Positions 10,360 to 22,671 of a DNA stretch of 64,000 nt are shown one piece after another. A program made the translations under genes and the position numbers. The stretch is from NCBI RefSeq assembly GCF_026210795.1, contig NC_089455.1:1736001-1800000 (forward strand), given 5' to 3'. This stretch comes from Rhizophagus irregularis (Eukaryota; Glomeromycota; Glomeromycetes; Glomerales; Glomeraceae). Under the pieces are notes generated by a model. It was not told the DNA's origin. It saw only the letters and a list, made by a program, of their open reading frames with translations, and made no database searches. Position 1 is the stretch's first letter. Each line of letters begins with the position of its first letter.

Positions 10360-12700
10360 TTGTCTGAAAAGTTATGTTCTTACAAAATATAAAAATAAAA
10401 TATTAGAAAATATATTGTTAAATAAAATTATTAAAAAAATTTTTTAAAGGTTTTACCAAATCTAAAACTTATTTTTAACTTTCTGTTCCTAAAAAAAAAG
10501 AGATAAAACATTAGTTAATATTTTATTAAATAAAAAAAATAAAAAAATAGAACTTGAAATTTATCTTCAAAATTTTATTATCTAAAAGCTGAAGAATCAA
10601 AACTTTACAAAAAAAATTACTAAAATGTTAAAAGCATTTTGTTATATAAAAAAAAAAAATAAAATAATTTAAAAACTTTTAGTTTTGCAAAACATTTTTT
10701 AACTTCATTTTTTTCTGATATATCTATTACTTTATAACATTTGCAATGACATTTATAACAGCTTTTTAGAGAGTCAAAAATCTACAAAAGAAAAAAAACT
10801 GAAATGTTAGTTAATATTTTGTTGAATAATAAAAAATTATAATAAAAAAATACAGAATTTTGAAGTTTATCTTTAAAATTTTGTTTGAAGACTAGAGTAC
10901 TGTAAAGTTTTATTTAAATAAAATAATAGAATTTTGAAGTTTTACTTTTAAAATTTTGTCTAAAAGGTGTTTAAAAAAATGAAAGTCTACAAAAAAAAAA
11001 ATGGAATGTTAGTAATGTTTTGTTTAAATAAAATAAAAAAATATTAATTTTGTAATAAAAAATTTATTACAAAATTTACCATATTGTAAATTCCATTCAG
11101 ATAGGAATTGGAAAGCCAAAATTTAAAAAAAAATAAAAGAATGTTAGAAATATTTTTTTACAAAAATAAAAAAATTTTAAAGTTTTACAATAAAATATTG
11201 TGAAACTTACTATTTACTTGTTTTAGAAACGTTTGGAGTACTGAAATCTATAAAAAAATAATAAAGAACATTAATAAAATGTTTCTAATGAAAAAAAATA
11301 AAAAAAATTCATTTTGTATTTTCAGTTTACTTTGTATCCATTTCATCTTTAAATGGTTTAGAAAGCTATTTTTTAAAAAAAGTATTAAAAAACATTAATA
11401 AAATATTTTTAATAAAAAAAATAAAAAAATTCAAGTTTTGCATCTTTAATTTACCTTGCATCTATTTTATTTTTAAATGGTTTAAAAAGCTATTCTTAAA
11501 AAAATATTAAAGAATATTAGTAAAATGTTCTTAATAAAAAAAATAAAAAAATTTCAAATTTTGCAATATTTTGTTGCAAAACTTACTGTTCAGAAATTTT
11601 TGTTTCAAAAGTTTTTAAACTGAAATAAATTTACAAAAAATAATAAAAGAAACATTAATATAAAATTTTTTAAGGAAAATAAAAAATAATTTGGTTTGCA
11701 ATAAGATATTGCAAAATTTACATTCTTCCATTTAGTGTCCCGCATATATAACTTAAAATGACTTGCATAGACTGACATAATATAAATAATATTGATTTGA
11801 CCACATATTATAAACTAAATCATGCAAGTTTTTATTTACTTATTGATATTGCTTAAATATTTATAATAAAATTAATTAGTTTACGTAATTTTGATATTTT
11901 AGTTAAATAAAGTAGGTCTATAGTTAAAGTATTATAAAAATTAGTGTAGGATAAATTTTATCATATAAAAAATTGATTCAAAACTCAACTCAATTTGATT
12001 CGTGAAGAACACTACTTTTATTTTAGAAATCTTAAAGTACTAGAATCTATAAAATAAAAATAATAAAGAATATTAGAAATGTTTTTTTATAAAAATAAAA
12101 TAAAAAATAAAGTTTTGCAATATTTTGTTGTAAAACTTACTATTTTAAAGTTTCAAACCTTTAAAGTACGAAAATCTATAAATAAAAATAAAAGAATGTT
12201 AGAAATATTTTTTGAAAAATAAAATAAAAAATTATAAAGATTTATAACATTGCAAAACTTACTATTTAGCCATTTTAAAACTCTTTAAAATAAACTTACA
12301 ATAAAAAGCGAAATATTAATATAACGTTTTTTTTTTAAAAAAAATTAAGTTTCATAATATTTTATTGCAAAACTGCAAAACTTAACATTTCAAAATTTGC
12401 TATTTTGAAGTTCTTAAGTAAAACATAAAAAAAAAACATAATAATATTTTTTATAAAAAAATATTAAAAAAGTTTTGCATTATTACATGACATTGCAAAA
12501 TTTATTATTTTTGAAATTTACTATTAGAACTGATGAAATAAAGAAATATTAGCATTTCTTATAAAATGGGTGGTAAAAAAAAGTAATAGTTAAAAAAAGC
12601 TTTTTAATGATAAAAATTTTTTAATGAATTTTTGTAAAGTTTATCAAATAAAAAAAGAAAATGTGAAAATTTTTGAAGATTTTTATCAGAACAATTGTGA
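10360..12700. repeat. Degenerate tandem repeat field, about 110-150 bp period
   Basis: Around fifteen loosely conserved units contain an A-rich block ending GAATGTTAGAAATATTTTT or ACATTAATAAAATGTTTTT, then an AATAAAAAA run, then TTTTGCAATATTTTGTTGCA, then AAACTTACTATTT. The units are interrupted by the hAT MITE at 11733-12014. No open frame runs through them. This looks like an old satellite or a repeatedly duplicated intron/exon block. Confidence 0.5.
11733..12014. mobile_element. hAT-type MITE, 282 bp
   Basis: The ends TAGTGTCCCGCATATATAAC and TAGTGTTCTTCACGAATCAA (reversed) are only loosely matched. The flanks CTTCCATT (11725-11732) and CTTTTATT (12015-12022) form an 8-bp duplication with two C/T differences. 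It is non-coding and inserted into the repeat field. Confidence 0.55.
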
Positions 12701-12889
12701 TATTGTAATTTTACAGAATATTTTAACTAGAGTTCCAAATGGATCAGATCAGGTCTGGTTAATTGATAAACCTGACCTGAAATTTTTTTTTAGATCAGAT
12801 TAGATCAGGTTATATTAGATTATCTGTTTGACCTGACCTGAACTGAAACCTGAAAATTTTCAGAATTTATATTAAAATATCAAAAAAAA

Positions 12890-13190
12890 ATGGTGCAAAA
12901 CATTTTTTTTGAAATATTGCAATTCAGTTTTTTATATTAAAATCATATAAAAAGGTGAATCGCAATACTGCAACTAACTTTTTAAATATAAAATCAATAT
13001 AAAAAAAGTGAATTCCAATATTGCAATTCACTTTTTATATATAAAGTGAATTCTGATATCACAATTCATTTTTATTAAATAAAATCAATATAAAAAAGTG
13101 AATCATAATATCGCAATTCACTTTTATTATATAAAATCAATATAAAAAGTGAATTATAATATCATAACCCATTTATTATATAAAATTATA
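12890..13190. repeat. Minisatellite, about 55-60 bp unit, five copies
   Basis: Units contain GCAATTCACTTTTTATATAT followed by AAATCAATATAAAAAAGTGAAT and an ATATTGCAATTC-type block, so each is itself partly palindromic. It lies in the left arm of the 4.9-kb hAT element. Confidence 0.7.
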
Positions 13191-13559
13191 GAATTAAAAC
13201 ATTTTTGATGAACTCTTTCCTGTACCGTTCACGTCCATTTTTCATACAAGAAATATTACGCTTTTTCTCGTTAAATTACTAGAAAAATAGCACTTCAGTA
13301 TTAAGACAAAAGTGTTCCTTGGTTTAAACAACACACTTTTTATTATCACTCTTTTTAGTTCGAACCAGTTCACAAGGACTTAATAGTCCTTTAAAGACAT
13401 AAAAGATTTGTTTTCTTGCAAAATTTTTTCAAAAGAAGGCGTAAATACGGTGCACCAATCAGATAAAAGATGCTGAATAAAGAAAGTTTTATCGGCTATA
13501 CTTTTTTCCGTCCAGAAAAAGTGAAACGGTACACGGGGGCCGATACGATATACTTCACC

Positions 13560-14647
13560 TGAGCTCCCGCACGGTAAGGTCAACGGTGGACAGTCGGGAA
13601 TTGACCCGAAATATTCAGATCAGGTTGTCAAATTCGTGACCCAGTATCAGGTCGGGTTACAGGTTTGACCCGACCCGATTGACCTGTCAACCCGAATACT
13701 TTAGCTCAAAAAAAATGTTTATACTCTGAAACGGCATTTTTTCATGTTACCTTATGAAAAAAACGCCGTTTCGGCATTGTTTTTTATAAACAAATACGCT
13801 GAAATGGCGTTTTTCATTTTATTTTATGGAAAAATACTGTTTCGGCATTTTTTCATTACTTTTATGAAAAAAATCGCCAAAATGGTGTTTTTCATATTAT
13901 TTTATGGAAAAATGCCGTTTCGGCATTTTTTTCACTGCATGAAAAAAATCGCCAAACTGGCGTTTTTCATATTATTTTATGGAAAAATGCCGTTTGGCAT
14001 TTTTTTTCACTCTTTTATGAAAAAAATCGCCAAAGCGAGTTTTTTCTTTTTTTATATTATTTTATGGGAAAATGCCGTTTTGGCATTTTTTCCCACTTCT
14101 TTTATGAAAAAAATCGCCAAAACGGCATTTTTTCATATTATTTAATGAAAAAATGCTGAAACGGCATTTTTTCCACTTCTTTTATGAAAAAAATTACCAA
14201 AGCGGCGTTTTTTCATATTATTTAATGGAAAAATGCTGAAACAGCACTTTTTTCCACTTTTTTTATGAAAAAAATCGCCAAAGCGGCGTTTTTTCACTTC
14301 TTTTATGAAAATATCGCCAAAGCGGCATTTTTTTATTTATCTATGGAAAAATGCCGTTTTGGCATTTTTTTTCACTTCTTTTATGAAAAAAATCGCCAAA
14401 ATAGCGTTTTTTCATATTATTTTTCACTTCTTTTATGAAAAAAATCGCCAAAGTGGCGTTTTTTCATATTATTTAATGGAAAAATGCCGAAATGGCATTT
14501 TTTTCCACTTCTTTTATGAAAAAAATTGCCAAAACGGCATTTTTTTATATTATTTTATAGAAAAATGACCTGAATACTTTCAGGTCAGACTGGTCAGGTC
14601 GGGTCAGAGCAGGTTACCTGACCTGACCCGATCCGTGCGGAGCTCTA
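13560..14647. mobile_element. Nested hAT-type element, 1,088 bp
   Basis: The ends TGAGCTCCCGCACGG and TAGAGCTCCGCACGG (reversed) and the flanks ACTTCACC (13552-13559) and ACTCCACC (14648-14655, one transition) define it. Subterminal GGTCAGGT and CCCGACC repeats resemble those of the surrounding element, so both belong to one hAT group. The interior is the GCC/GGC minisatellite. It splits the passenger gene. Confidence 0.75.
13735..14570. repeat. GCC/GGC minisatellite, about 75-80 bp unit, around eleven copies
   Basis: Each unit has the order TTTATGAAAAAAATCGCCAA, a variable ACGGCGTTTTTTCATATTAT-type block, then ATGGAAAAATGCCGTTTCGG and CATTTTTT. Two short palindromes (CGCCAAA...GGCG and ATGCCG...CGGCAT) occur per unit, so the array can form repeated hairpins. 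Open frames across it (13744-14145, 14305-14568) result from the repeat and are not genes. Confidence 0.85.
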
Positions 14648-14655
14648 ACTCCACC

Positions 14656-15347
14656 TGAAAAGGAAAGTTCTACATCCTTTTACATGTGGATTCGTTACAG
14701 AAAGAAAAAGATATGTTGACGATTGTTACCAACAATAGACATATAATAAAGAAATATGATAAGCCTTTTTCGATTAATTCAGATCGGCCTATGATGAATA
14801 CTAAATACAGGATTTCAAAATACTTGACGAGTGTATTTTGTGGGTTACCTATTGACATAGAAACTAGAAACAAGTATTTTTTAAGAATACGTCAATTATT
14901 ATTGGATAAACTTGTAGTTATTGAAAATAGATTGAAGAACCAAGAAAAGAACAGGCAAACTACAACTTATATTAAATTTAGTCATGGTAGACGTACATGG
15001 TATTTGGGGTTCTACATTCCATGCTCATTTTGTAGTAACGTCTGTGCTTACGTAATGCAAGCAAATAGAAAAGCTTTAGTCAAAATTGCTCGTCGCGCGA
15101 TAGTAACTCCTACATCTCCGCCGCAAAATGTGTTTAAGAATTTTAGTAAAGTTAAACAAGTAATAAGTAAACGCGTTGGCGTGTCTTATACAAAAAAAGT
15201 TTCGATGGATGGTGAAGCACGTAAATATGCAGTTACGTATTCAAATTTGCAGATAAACAAGCAATTTAAGACGTTGAAAGAACAAGAGAAGTATAAAAAG
15301 AGGTTTAAAAACAACCTCAAGAGTAATAAAAATAAATGGCAAGTCAC
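14656..15347 (+). pseudogene. Passenger gene, second segment (longest open part)
   Basis: The open frame begins right after the nested hAT duplication and runs to the 244-bp MITE at 15348; an internal ATG at 14686 exists. About 225 codons. It is rich in K, R, N and aromatic residues, with a cysteine block (PCSFCSNVCAY) near the middle and a basic C-terminal half that includes SKRVGVSYTKKVS. The codon mix uses more G and C than the flanking DNA, which supports real past coding. There is no recognisable family. The host frame resumes without shift at 15600 after the MITE. Confidence 0.6.
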
Positions 15348-15591
15348 TAAGGTTGCTTGTCTAAACCTTTTCAAAATCCTACGATTAGTTTCGCCAAAAT
15401 TTTACTATAGATTTATTATAGTTTCGGCAGAGTTTCAGCAGTTTCGACATTTATAATAAGTTTCGGCAGTTTCACCATTCTCTAAAGTTTCGCCAGTTTT
15501 TTAATATAACTTTAATATAGTTTCGGCAGAATTTCGCTTTTCGGCGAAACGCCATCTTGCCTAAACCCCTAGGTTTCGGCAAGCAACCTTA
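15348..15591 (+). mobile_element. hAT-type MITE, 244-bp family, copy B
   Basis: Ends TAAGGTTGCTTGTC and TAAGGTTGCTTGCC (reversed) with flanks CAAGTCAC (15340-15347) and CAGGTCAC (15592-15599, one transition). Same length as the copy at 136-379. It is inserted inside a coding segment; removing it with one duplication copy restores a continuous frame, so the gene was coding when it landed. Confidence 0.85.
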
Positions 15592-15599
15592 CAGGTCAC

Positions 15600-16131
15600 A
15601 AATAATGGAATTGGATCAAAGGTACTTATTTCCAAACATAAGTTGAAATGTAGACATGATATCCTTAAGAAACAATACATATCAGAAAAAAAAATGGAGT
15701 TTCTGGTAGATCAAGTTACAAGTGAAGTTGGATATAAAATGTTAATAGATGATATTTTTATTAATCATTCTTTTAACGAAGAACATTTTCTCGAATTAAG
15801 AAAGAAAAAAGACGCTTCTTTTGAACGAAAAGATAGTAAGTTAGCAGAACAGTCAAGTAGTGCTGGTCAAAGTGCTACGATAGACAATATTTTTACGGAC
15901 CTTCAAGAAATGGAAATTAGTGGACAGGATAATGTCGCTCCTTGGCAAGAAATACTCAATAGACGAGAACCTATTACAAGGGCAGAATTTCATCGAGTTT
16001 GAATAGTATTAGAGATAAAAGTCTTTTAACGACATATTGTAATGAGGTTAGAAGAGGGAGGCGTGCACGTGGTGTTACTCATGACTACGTGGTTAATCAG
16101 TGTGCAATTAAAGCTCGTAAATTAGAGCAAG
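15600..16131 (+). pseudogene. Passenger gene, third segment
   Basis: The segment continues the frame interrupted by the 244-bp MITE and is open to a TGA at about 16000, with blocks KHKLKCRHDILKKQYIS, EQSSSAGQSATIDNIF and APWQEILNRREPIT. A one-base loss in the T run at about 15998 gives the stop. In the next frame coding continues (RDKSLLTTYCNEVRRGRRAR, then VTHDYVVNQCAIKAR) to a good donor gtatgt at 16132. No domain was recognised. An ATG at 15643 exists but is unlikely to be a true start given the continuity with 14656-15347. Confidence 0.6.
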
Positions 16132-16217
16132 GTATGTTATATTAAGGGGACATAAATATATAATTAGTTATTCTTGTTTTGTTTTTCTATTTTCTTTTGT
16201 GGGATGGCTAATTATTA

Positions 16218-16739
16218 CATCAGGAAATTTGTTTAGGCGTAATTTAGTGTAATATTTCGAAGGTGGTGTAAAATTTCGAAATATTACACTAAAAACGTAA
16301 TATTACAAAAGTTTACGCTCTTAAATTTGAATAATTATAGTAATTTAAGAATATCTCGCTATCTACTGATCCAATTAAGACGATCTATAGCTCATTGGAA
16401 TCAGCTCATCAAGACGAATCGAATGGTAGTAAAATCGTATCTTTACGTTTGATAGATGACTTTCTATTAATTTAAAACTTTACTGCATACTATAAAGCGT
16501 TCTATCAACTGTAGAAATGCGAATTTACTACCATTCGATCCGTCTTGATGAGCTGATTCCAATGAGCTATAGATCGTCTTGATTGGATCAGTAGATAGCG
16601 AGATATTCTTAAATTACTATAATTATTCAAATTTAAGAGCGTAAACTTTTGTAATATTACGTTTTTAGTGTAATATTTCGAAATTTTACACCACCTTCGA
16701 AATATTACACTAAATTACGCCTAAACAAATTTCCTGATG
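16218..16739. mobile_element. TA-flanked palindromic MITE, 522 bp
   Basis: The inverted arms are about 210 bp each, almost identical, starting CATCAGGAAATTTGTTTAGG. TA lies on both sides (16216-16217 and 16740-16741), typical of Tc1/mariner-type insertions. The arms contain GTAATATTTCGAAGGTGGTG and the widely shared CATTCGATCCGTCTTGATGA module. It lies in the intron of the passenger gene. Confidence 0.85.
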
Positions 16740-17650
16740 TAAGAAACAAATTATCAAAAGGGAAAACATGAATAATTATTTTAGGATTTTAGATCATTCC
16801 TTATCTGATAATATTTACATAAGGCTATTTGGTTAGAAAGAAAAATATATAGTCATTTTTGTCTATTAAATTTATTTTTAGTTTCACATCATTCCATATT
16901 TGATTATATTTACATATGGCAAATTTTATTTGAAAGAAAAATATATAGACTTCTTCAGTAGTTTTATCGAATTATTTAGAAAAATTGTTTTCGTTTATTT
17001 CATCATTCTGTATCCGATAGTATGTACATACAGCTTTTTTAATAAAGAAAGAATCATACATGCACGTTATTCATAACATGTAGTAAAGGAAGAAAAGCAG
17101 TGCGGTATTAGCGGTAAAGATAAAAAAGCTAAGTCACATAGTAAACGCACTGAAGTGGGTGTTAAAAATGTTGACTGTAATATGTTAGAAAGTAATTGGA
17201 ATAAATGGAATGATTTGGCATTTCATCGTGGCGGTCACTGGGCAAATTTTTAGGTAGATCATGACAGTCACCTTTGAATTTGAGGTCGCATCATGGTTTT
17301 TAACAATGATGTGATCGTTTAGGTGACAGGTCGACTTGTTCTTTATGAAAAGTAGTCTTGTTTCATAATGCTTAATTCTTATATGTATTTGTTTATCTTA
17401 TATTTTGTAAGTTTATATATGTAAGTAAGTGTGATTATAATAAGACATGATCGCATCTATAATAAAGTTTTAAAAAAAAAAAAAAAAATTATATAAAATT
17501 ATAGTTTCGGTCAACAGGTCATTCAGGTTATATTGATGTTACAACCTGAACTGATGCTGAATTGCAATTACTAAATCTGACCTGAAAAATTCAGGTTAAC
17601 CTGTCAGGTTACCTGAATTTGGTCAATCTATTCAGAACTCTAATTTTGAC

Positions 17651-20600
17651 TGCAATGTTTCAAAGTATTTACAATTATGTATTATTATAGAATATTTTGA
17701 TCATAATGCTTCAGAATATTTATGATCACGTATTATTACAGAATATTTTGACCATAATGCTTTAGAACATTTATGATTACATATATTTAAATTTTTAATA
17801 AAATCTGCAATTTTGAAATTTATTGCAGATATTTATATAAAAAATTGTTAAAAAAATGTAAAAATTTAAATCTGCAGTATTATGCAGATTTTTGCTAAAA
17901 ATTGTAAAAAAAATGTGGCAATTTGCAAAAATTGCAGATTGCTACAATTCTGCACCCTAAAAAATTTACTAATAATAAAGTATAAATATATTATTAAAAA
18001 TAAAAATAAAATAAAATTTTTTATATAAAATAATATAATATTAAAAAATTAATTTTAATAATTATTAATCTAGTTTTAAGAAAATTTATATTAATATTAA
18101 ATAATTAACAGATTATTTATTGTTGTTTTTAATTTAATTGAATTTGTACTATTATATTAATCGATTATAATAAATTTACTAAAAACACCAAAAATATCTA
18201 ATTATTTAATTTGATAATAATTCTGAAAATTACTAAAAAACTCAGATCTAAATTTATATAAACTTTATAATTAATTTCTGCTTCAAATATACAAAATTAT
18301 ATATAAATTTTAATTTTAAATTTTACTATATCTGGATTCAGTAATTGGATTTTAATAATCTTTAATTTATTAAATTCATCTTAATAAGATGAACATTTTG
18401 ATATATAATTTATCTTTTTAGATATAATATTAATTGAAGTATCGCATTTTAAAATTTTAATTACATAGAATTTAAGTTGTTTTAATAATCTTTAGAAAGA
18501 ACTCTGCCTATTATTAAGATAAATTATGTTTAACATATAACATACTACAATATTCTATATTATTTATAATTTCAATATTTATTGCAGCTGATTGGTCTCT
18601 TTTATAACCAACAAATCTAATACTTCTAACAATCCAATAATTTCTAACTTAATAACTTAATGCTCAATTTTAATAATATAATGATTCAAATAATCTAATA
18701 ATTTAATAACTAATGATTCTATAAATAAATGCTAATTTTTAATTTAATGCTTTTAATAATCTAATATTCTAATAAATCTAACAACCTTAAGAAATAATGA
18801 AACAAATGAAATTAATTAAATTTTAATAACTTAACAAATCAAAATTTTAATAAATACTAATCTAATAATTAAGATTTGACAAGTTTTAGTATAATATTCA
18901 TATTGTTTGTATCTTTTATATTTATAATCTTACTGATCAAATTCTAATGATTCAATAAACTAAAATTTCAATTAGTAAAATTTCAATCAAAATTATTGTA
19001 TTAAGGTTTGACAAGTTTTAGTATAATATCTGTATTATTTACATCTTTTATATTTATAACCTTTACTGCTACCCTTCATATTTTCATTATTATTTATATC
19101 AATTCTTAATATATATTTTTCTTTAAAGATTTATTCAATAAATGATTGTAATCTTTTGGCAGATGCTCTTTATGCTTAGTAATATTAGGATTACTAATAT
19201 CAAAAATGAAATTTGTTTGCTACTACTACTTTTCATTATATTTGCTTTGTATATTATAAAAAAATGTTTTAAATATATTAAACAACTTTCAGTACATATT
19301 AACTTTAATAGCTGAATTTATTATTTTTTTCAATAATTAAATAATTCTACATATATAATTTTGTTTGGTTTTTTTGTTGAACTGAAATTGTATAATACAA
19401 ATTAAATGAAAAATAAATACTTGAATGTACTATTAGTAATAGGAAGATTTTCTTTTAAATTAATTGTAAAATATAATATAATAGCTGATATTTATTATAA
19501 AAGAGTTTCTTATTTAATATTGTGGGAACAAAGATCCATGAAATAATATAAAAGTAATACAGTATAATAAGTAGCTAAGAATAGGTTGCAATACAAAAAA
19601 AATAGTGGCATATTAAACCTTTATTTATTGATAAAAGACATATATACAAATATGTACTATCATTTAATAGTACTATATAATGATATTACTGTTGTTCAAA
19701 TATGCTATATTTCTAATACCATTTCTTGAGTTACATTGTGACACGCCGCCCATAGGATATTAAAATAAAATATCGTATGTTGCCACTGACGTGTTGAGTT
19801 CGTATAATATTTATGCTTGGTTTTAAAATAAAAATTAGTTACAAAAATTACAAAACATTATTTCTTACCGAAATTTTAAATTACGATAGTTTCTCTATAT
19901 TTTCGATAAACCATTAATTAAAATAAAATAATTAATGTGGCACTTTTTACTCATAAGAAAAAGGCTAAAAGAATTAAGTGTTTTGTTTATTATTAGACAA
20001 ATAAAATTTTTATTTTCCAAAAATTTAACACTGTTTCCTATCGAAATCCATTCGTATTTATACATTTTTAAGAAAAATATTTCCAATATTTCTAATATTT
20101 CTAATAAAATTTGAAGATCTATTATCATATAACTATCTCATTACACTAAACTAAACTATAAATATAATTTTATTGCCTAATTATTTATCCATCGGCTAAA
20201 TATTTATCCGTCATTTTACTGCGCCATGTGACTTGTCATGTGACTTTTGTATTTCCAAACTATTTCTTCTTGTGTAACCATATCATGTGACCTACTGCGC
20301 CACAGGATTTACTGCATCATTTATTTATTATATTTTCAGTTATTACAACATCATTAACCAATAATTTAAAAGAACTTGTTGAATAACTTGCTCTTATTTT
20401 TAAAGTTCAATATTATTAACATTCATCTAAAAAACCTGATATATTATTTTAATATTAAATAAATAAAAAAAAACTAAATAAATATTTATCAACTTATCAC
20501 TAATAATTGTTACCAATCTATAATATGATTTAAATCATAATAATTATACAGATTAGTTCATTTGTATTCACTATTTTTCTAACATAATAGAAGTTAAATA

Positions 20601-20708
20601 TTGACTAATATTATTGTCTGTCCAAAAAATCTATTATGTAACATTAGTAATCCAACAGTTGGTAAAGCATTACACAACATTAAAAATTTTTCAAATACTC
20701 TTTACATT
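17651..20708. other. AT-rich DNA without a convincing gene
   Basis: Contains an imperfect duplication of TTGACAAGTTTTAGTATAAT followed by TCTTTTATATTTATAA at about 18876-18945 and 19006-19075, and repeated CTAATAATTTAATAAC-like blocks at 18600-18800. A 77-codon frame on the minus strand (19895-20128) has biased AT-driven composition and no support. Confidence 0.5.
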
Positions 20709-20912
20709 TAACACCCTGTAAAAAATCTGATCCGTGTTTTATCTTTCCATGTTTTTTCCGTGAATGTATCATTTTTATGGAATTAATAGCCTTAAATCAT
20801 GGAAATTTTCATCTCGCTAACACGGATATCCGTGAATGTATCATTTTCACGGAATTTTTACGGAAGACATGGAGAAATAATGGAAATATTCGGATAAAAA
20901 TTTTTTATAGGG
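20709..20912. repeat. Fold-back element, CCCTATAAAAAA family
   Basis: The ends CCCTGTAAAAAATC and CCCTATAAAAAATT (reversed) and the inner repeated TCCGTGAATGTATCATTTT form a roughly 200-bp imperfect palindrome. The motif CCGTGAA/TTCACGG recurs in both arms. No target duplication was identified. Related to 5118-5420 and 30917-31008 by its ends. Confidence 0.55.
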
Positions 20913-22671
20913 ACATAATCATTTATATTAATCACTAAATCACATAATGAAGTAGATTTATCAATCCTATCATATAATTAATTCAATCCTTTGAGTATTC
21001 TATATATCAGCTATAAATTAATTGTATATCTATAAAATATCTAAGATTCTTTATTGATATAAAGAGTATCAAATATATATTTAGCTGATTTAGAATATTG
21101 ATCAATTAATTACATCCATCAAAATTCAAATAATTCTTTATATATAGAATTTTAATAGGCATAAAATTTGTAATGAAATTCTTTAAAACAGACTTTTAAT
21201 TTGCTTTTAAATTTTTTATGAAGATTCAAGTCATTATAGAAAATATATAATAAATAATTTGTATTGAAATGTATTTTTTTAATTACGCTAATTATAAAGA
21301 AATTTAAATTACAAAGATACTTGTTAAAACTATTTTTTCAAAATTTTAGTTTAATCAAAATTTAATTTAAAACTATTTTTTTTATAATAAACTTAATTGC
21401 CTAAACTGTTTTTATGCTTTTTAAAACTAATTATAATTTAGAAAAGTTTCAGATTTACTATTTTTTCATTAAAAATAAAGTTTTTGAGTTTCAGATTTTT
21501 GAATTTTATTATTAAATAAGTTTTGGATAGAATATTATTTAAAATTAATATTTATTTCTTTAAATATAATCATTAAAATTTATTAAAAGGTATCTAATAT
21601 TTCATCTTTTATGATCACAGATGTTACAATTCTTATTTTAAAATAATTATTGATAACAATAATAATACAAAATATTATCTAAAACAAATTTGTATTTAAT
21701 ATTATATCCAAAATTACAATCATAAAAATTTTTATATAAAAATCATTAATACAGTGACATCTATATTTCTTAATAAAGATTCTAAGCACAGTTTAACAAT
21801 CTATAATAAATTTAATTTTTTCTGATTTAATAGTATTTGTAGCATTTGAAATATATCTGAATTATTCAAATTATTGTTAAACCAAAATTGATATACTATA
21901 TTATACAAATCCTTTTTAAAAATAATATGATCAGAATAGTCATGCATAAGTAACGGATAAATAGATTCAAAATCCATTTGTTTTTATATAATATATTTTT
22001 TATGTTAAATAATATTTCTGGAATTAATTTCCAGAATCATAAAGCTATTTCTTATATTTATGAAGTAAAAATATAATTATAATCATCAATAAATAAATTA
22101 ATTTTAACAATATTATTTATTTTAAGACAAGTAAACATTAATTTTTTATAGATATTGTATATATTGTGAAATTGCATTTCATCTCTTAATTAGATTAGAA
22201 GATACTTGTAGATTATTACTACCTGATTTTATACATTTGTAAATAACATATCAGATTACTTCTCTATCTATTTGATTAAATTTAACCTTATAGTTAAATT
22301 CCTTTTTTAATAAAATTATTAATTCAAATATTAAATTTTTGTCAATTTAAAAAGTTAAGCCTGGTCTTTAACTTTAAATCTTCTATTTCTTTTGAATTAA
22401 TATCAAGCAATTTAATTATTATCTAAAAAAATATTAAGTGTTAATATAATGCTGATGATTTTTAACACTAAACTTATTACTAAAATTTAAGTATAAAAAT
22501 TGAACAAAAAACTAATAAACAAAAAAAATGCAGTATTAGTTTAAAAAAAAAGCAAAAAATAGTTAAAGTAAAAGCAAGAAATAGTATTTATTAATAACAA
22601 AATATTAACAGTTATATTATAATTTTCTTATTCTTTATTATCAATTATAAAATCTTCCAGTTGTTTTGATA
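20913..22671. other. AT-rich non-coding stretch
   Basis: No open frame over 60 codons, no paired element ends. Long T and A runs dominate. Confidence 0.45.

Larger units (their letters stand above)
13430..17253 (+). pseudogene. Passenger gene of the 4.9-kb hAT element, broken by nested insertions
   Basis: Four coding parts read in one direction once the inserted elements are set aside: about 13430-13559, 14656-15347, 15600-16131 and 17084-17253. The flanking codons continue in the same frame across the nested hAT (with a TGA just after it) and across the 244-bp MITE (cleanly). A one-base loss near 15998 shifts the frame. A donor at 16132 (gtatgt) and acceptor at 17081-17083 are phase-compatible and bracket an intron holding the palindromic MITE. 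The last part ends at a TAG at 17251-17253 after GGHWANF. Around 475 residues in all, basic in the middle. No domain was recognised; cysteines in the block PCSFCSNVCAYV could bind metal. Base composition is less AT-rich than the surroundings. It may be a captured host gene or an unrecognised element gene. Confidence 0.65.
12728..17642 (+). mobile_element. 4.9-kb hAT-type element carrying a passenger gene
   Basis: The ends TAGAGTTCCAAATGGAT and TAGAGTTCTGAATAGAT (reversed) are inverted repeats. The flanks ATTTTAAC (12720-12727) and ATTTTGAC (17643-17650) form an 8-bp duplication with one transition. Both subterminal zones (12745-12860 and 17500-17630) are packed with GGTCAGGT-like repeats in both orientations, a typical place for hAT transposase binding. 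Inside are a minisatellite, a broken multi-part gene on the plus strand, a nested hAT of the same end type (13560-14647), a 244-bp hAT MITE (15348-15591) and a TA-flanked palindromic MITE (16218-16739). I do not see hAT transposase blocks, so it may be non-autonomous with captured sequence. Confidence 0.75.

Noticed and set aside
8806-12014. A single 3.2-kb hAT element from 8806 to 12014
   Set aside because: The ends match, but the 8-bp flanks (CCAGTAAC before the AGGACC insertion and CTTTTATT) do not. The right end pairs better with 11733, where the flanks differ only by transitions.
13380-13583. Minus-strand 67-codon gene
   Set aside because: The plus strand of the same DNA reads in frame with the passenger-gene segment beyond the nested hAT element, and the minus frame crosses the start of that element at 13560.
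13744-14568. Two repetitive open frames (13744-14145 and 14305-14568)
   Set aside because: They follow the minisatellite unit and have no independent coding signal.
15643-16002. Independent 119-residue gene starting at the ATG at 15643
   Set aside because: The frame continues upstream to the MITE boundary and joins the segment before it without a shift, so the ATG is internal.
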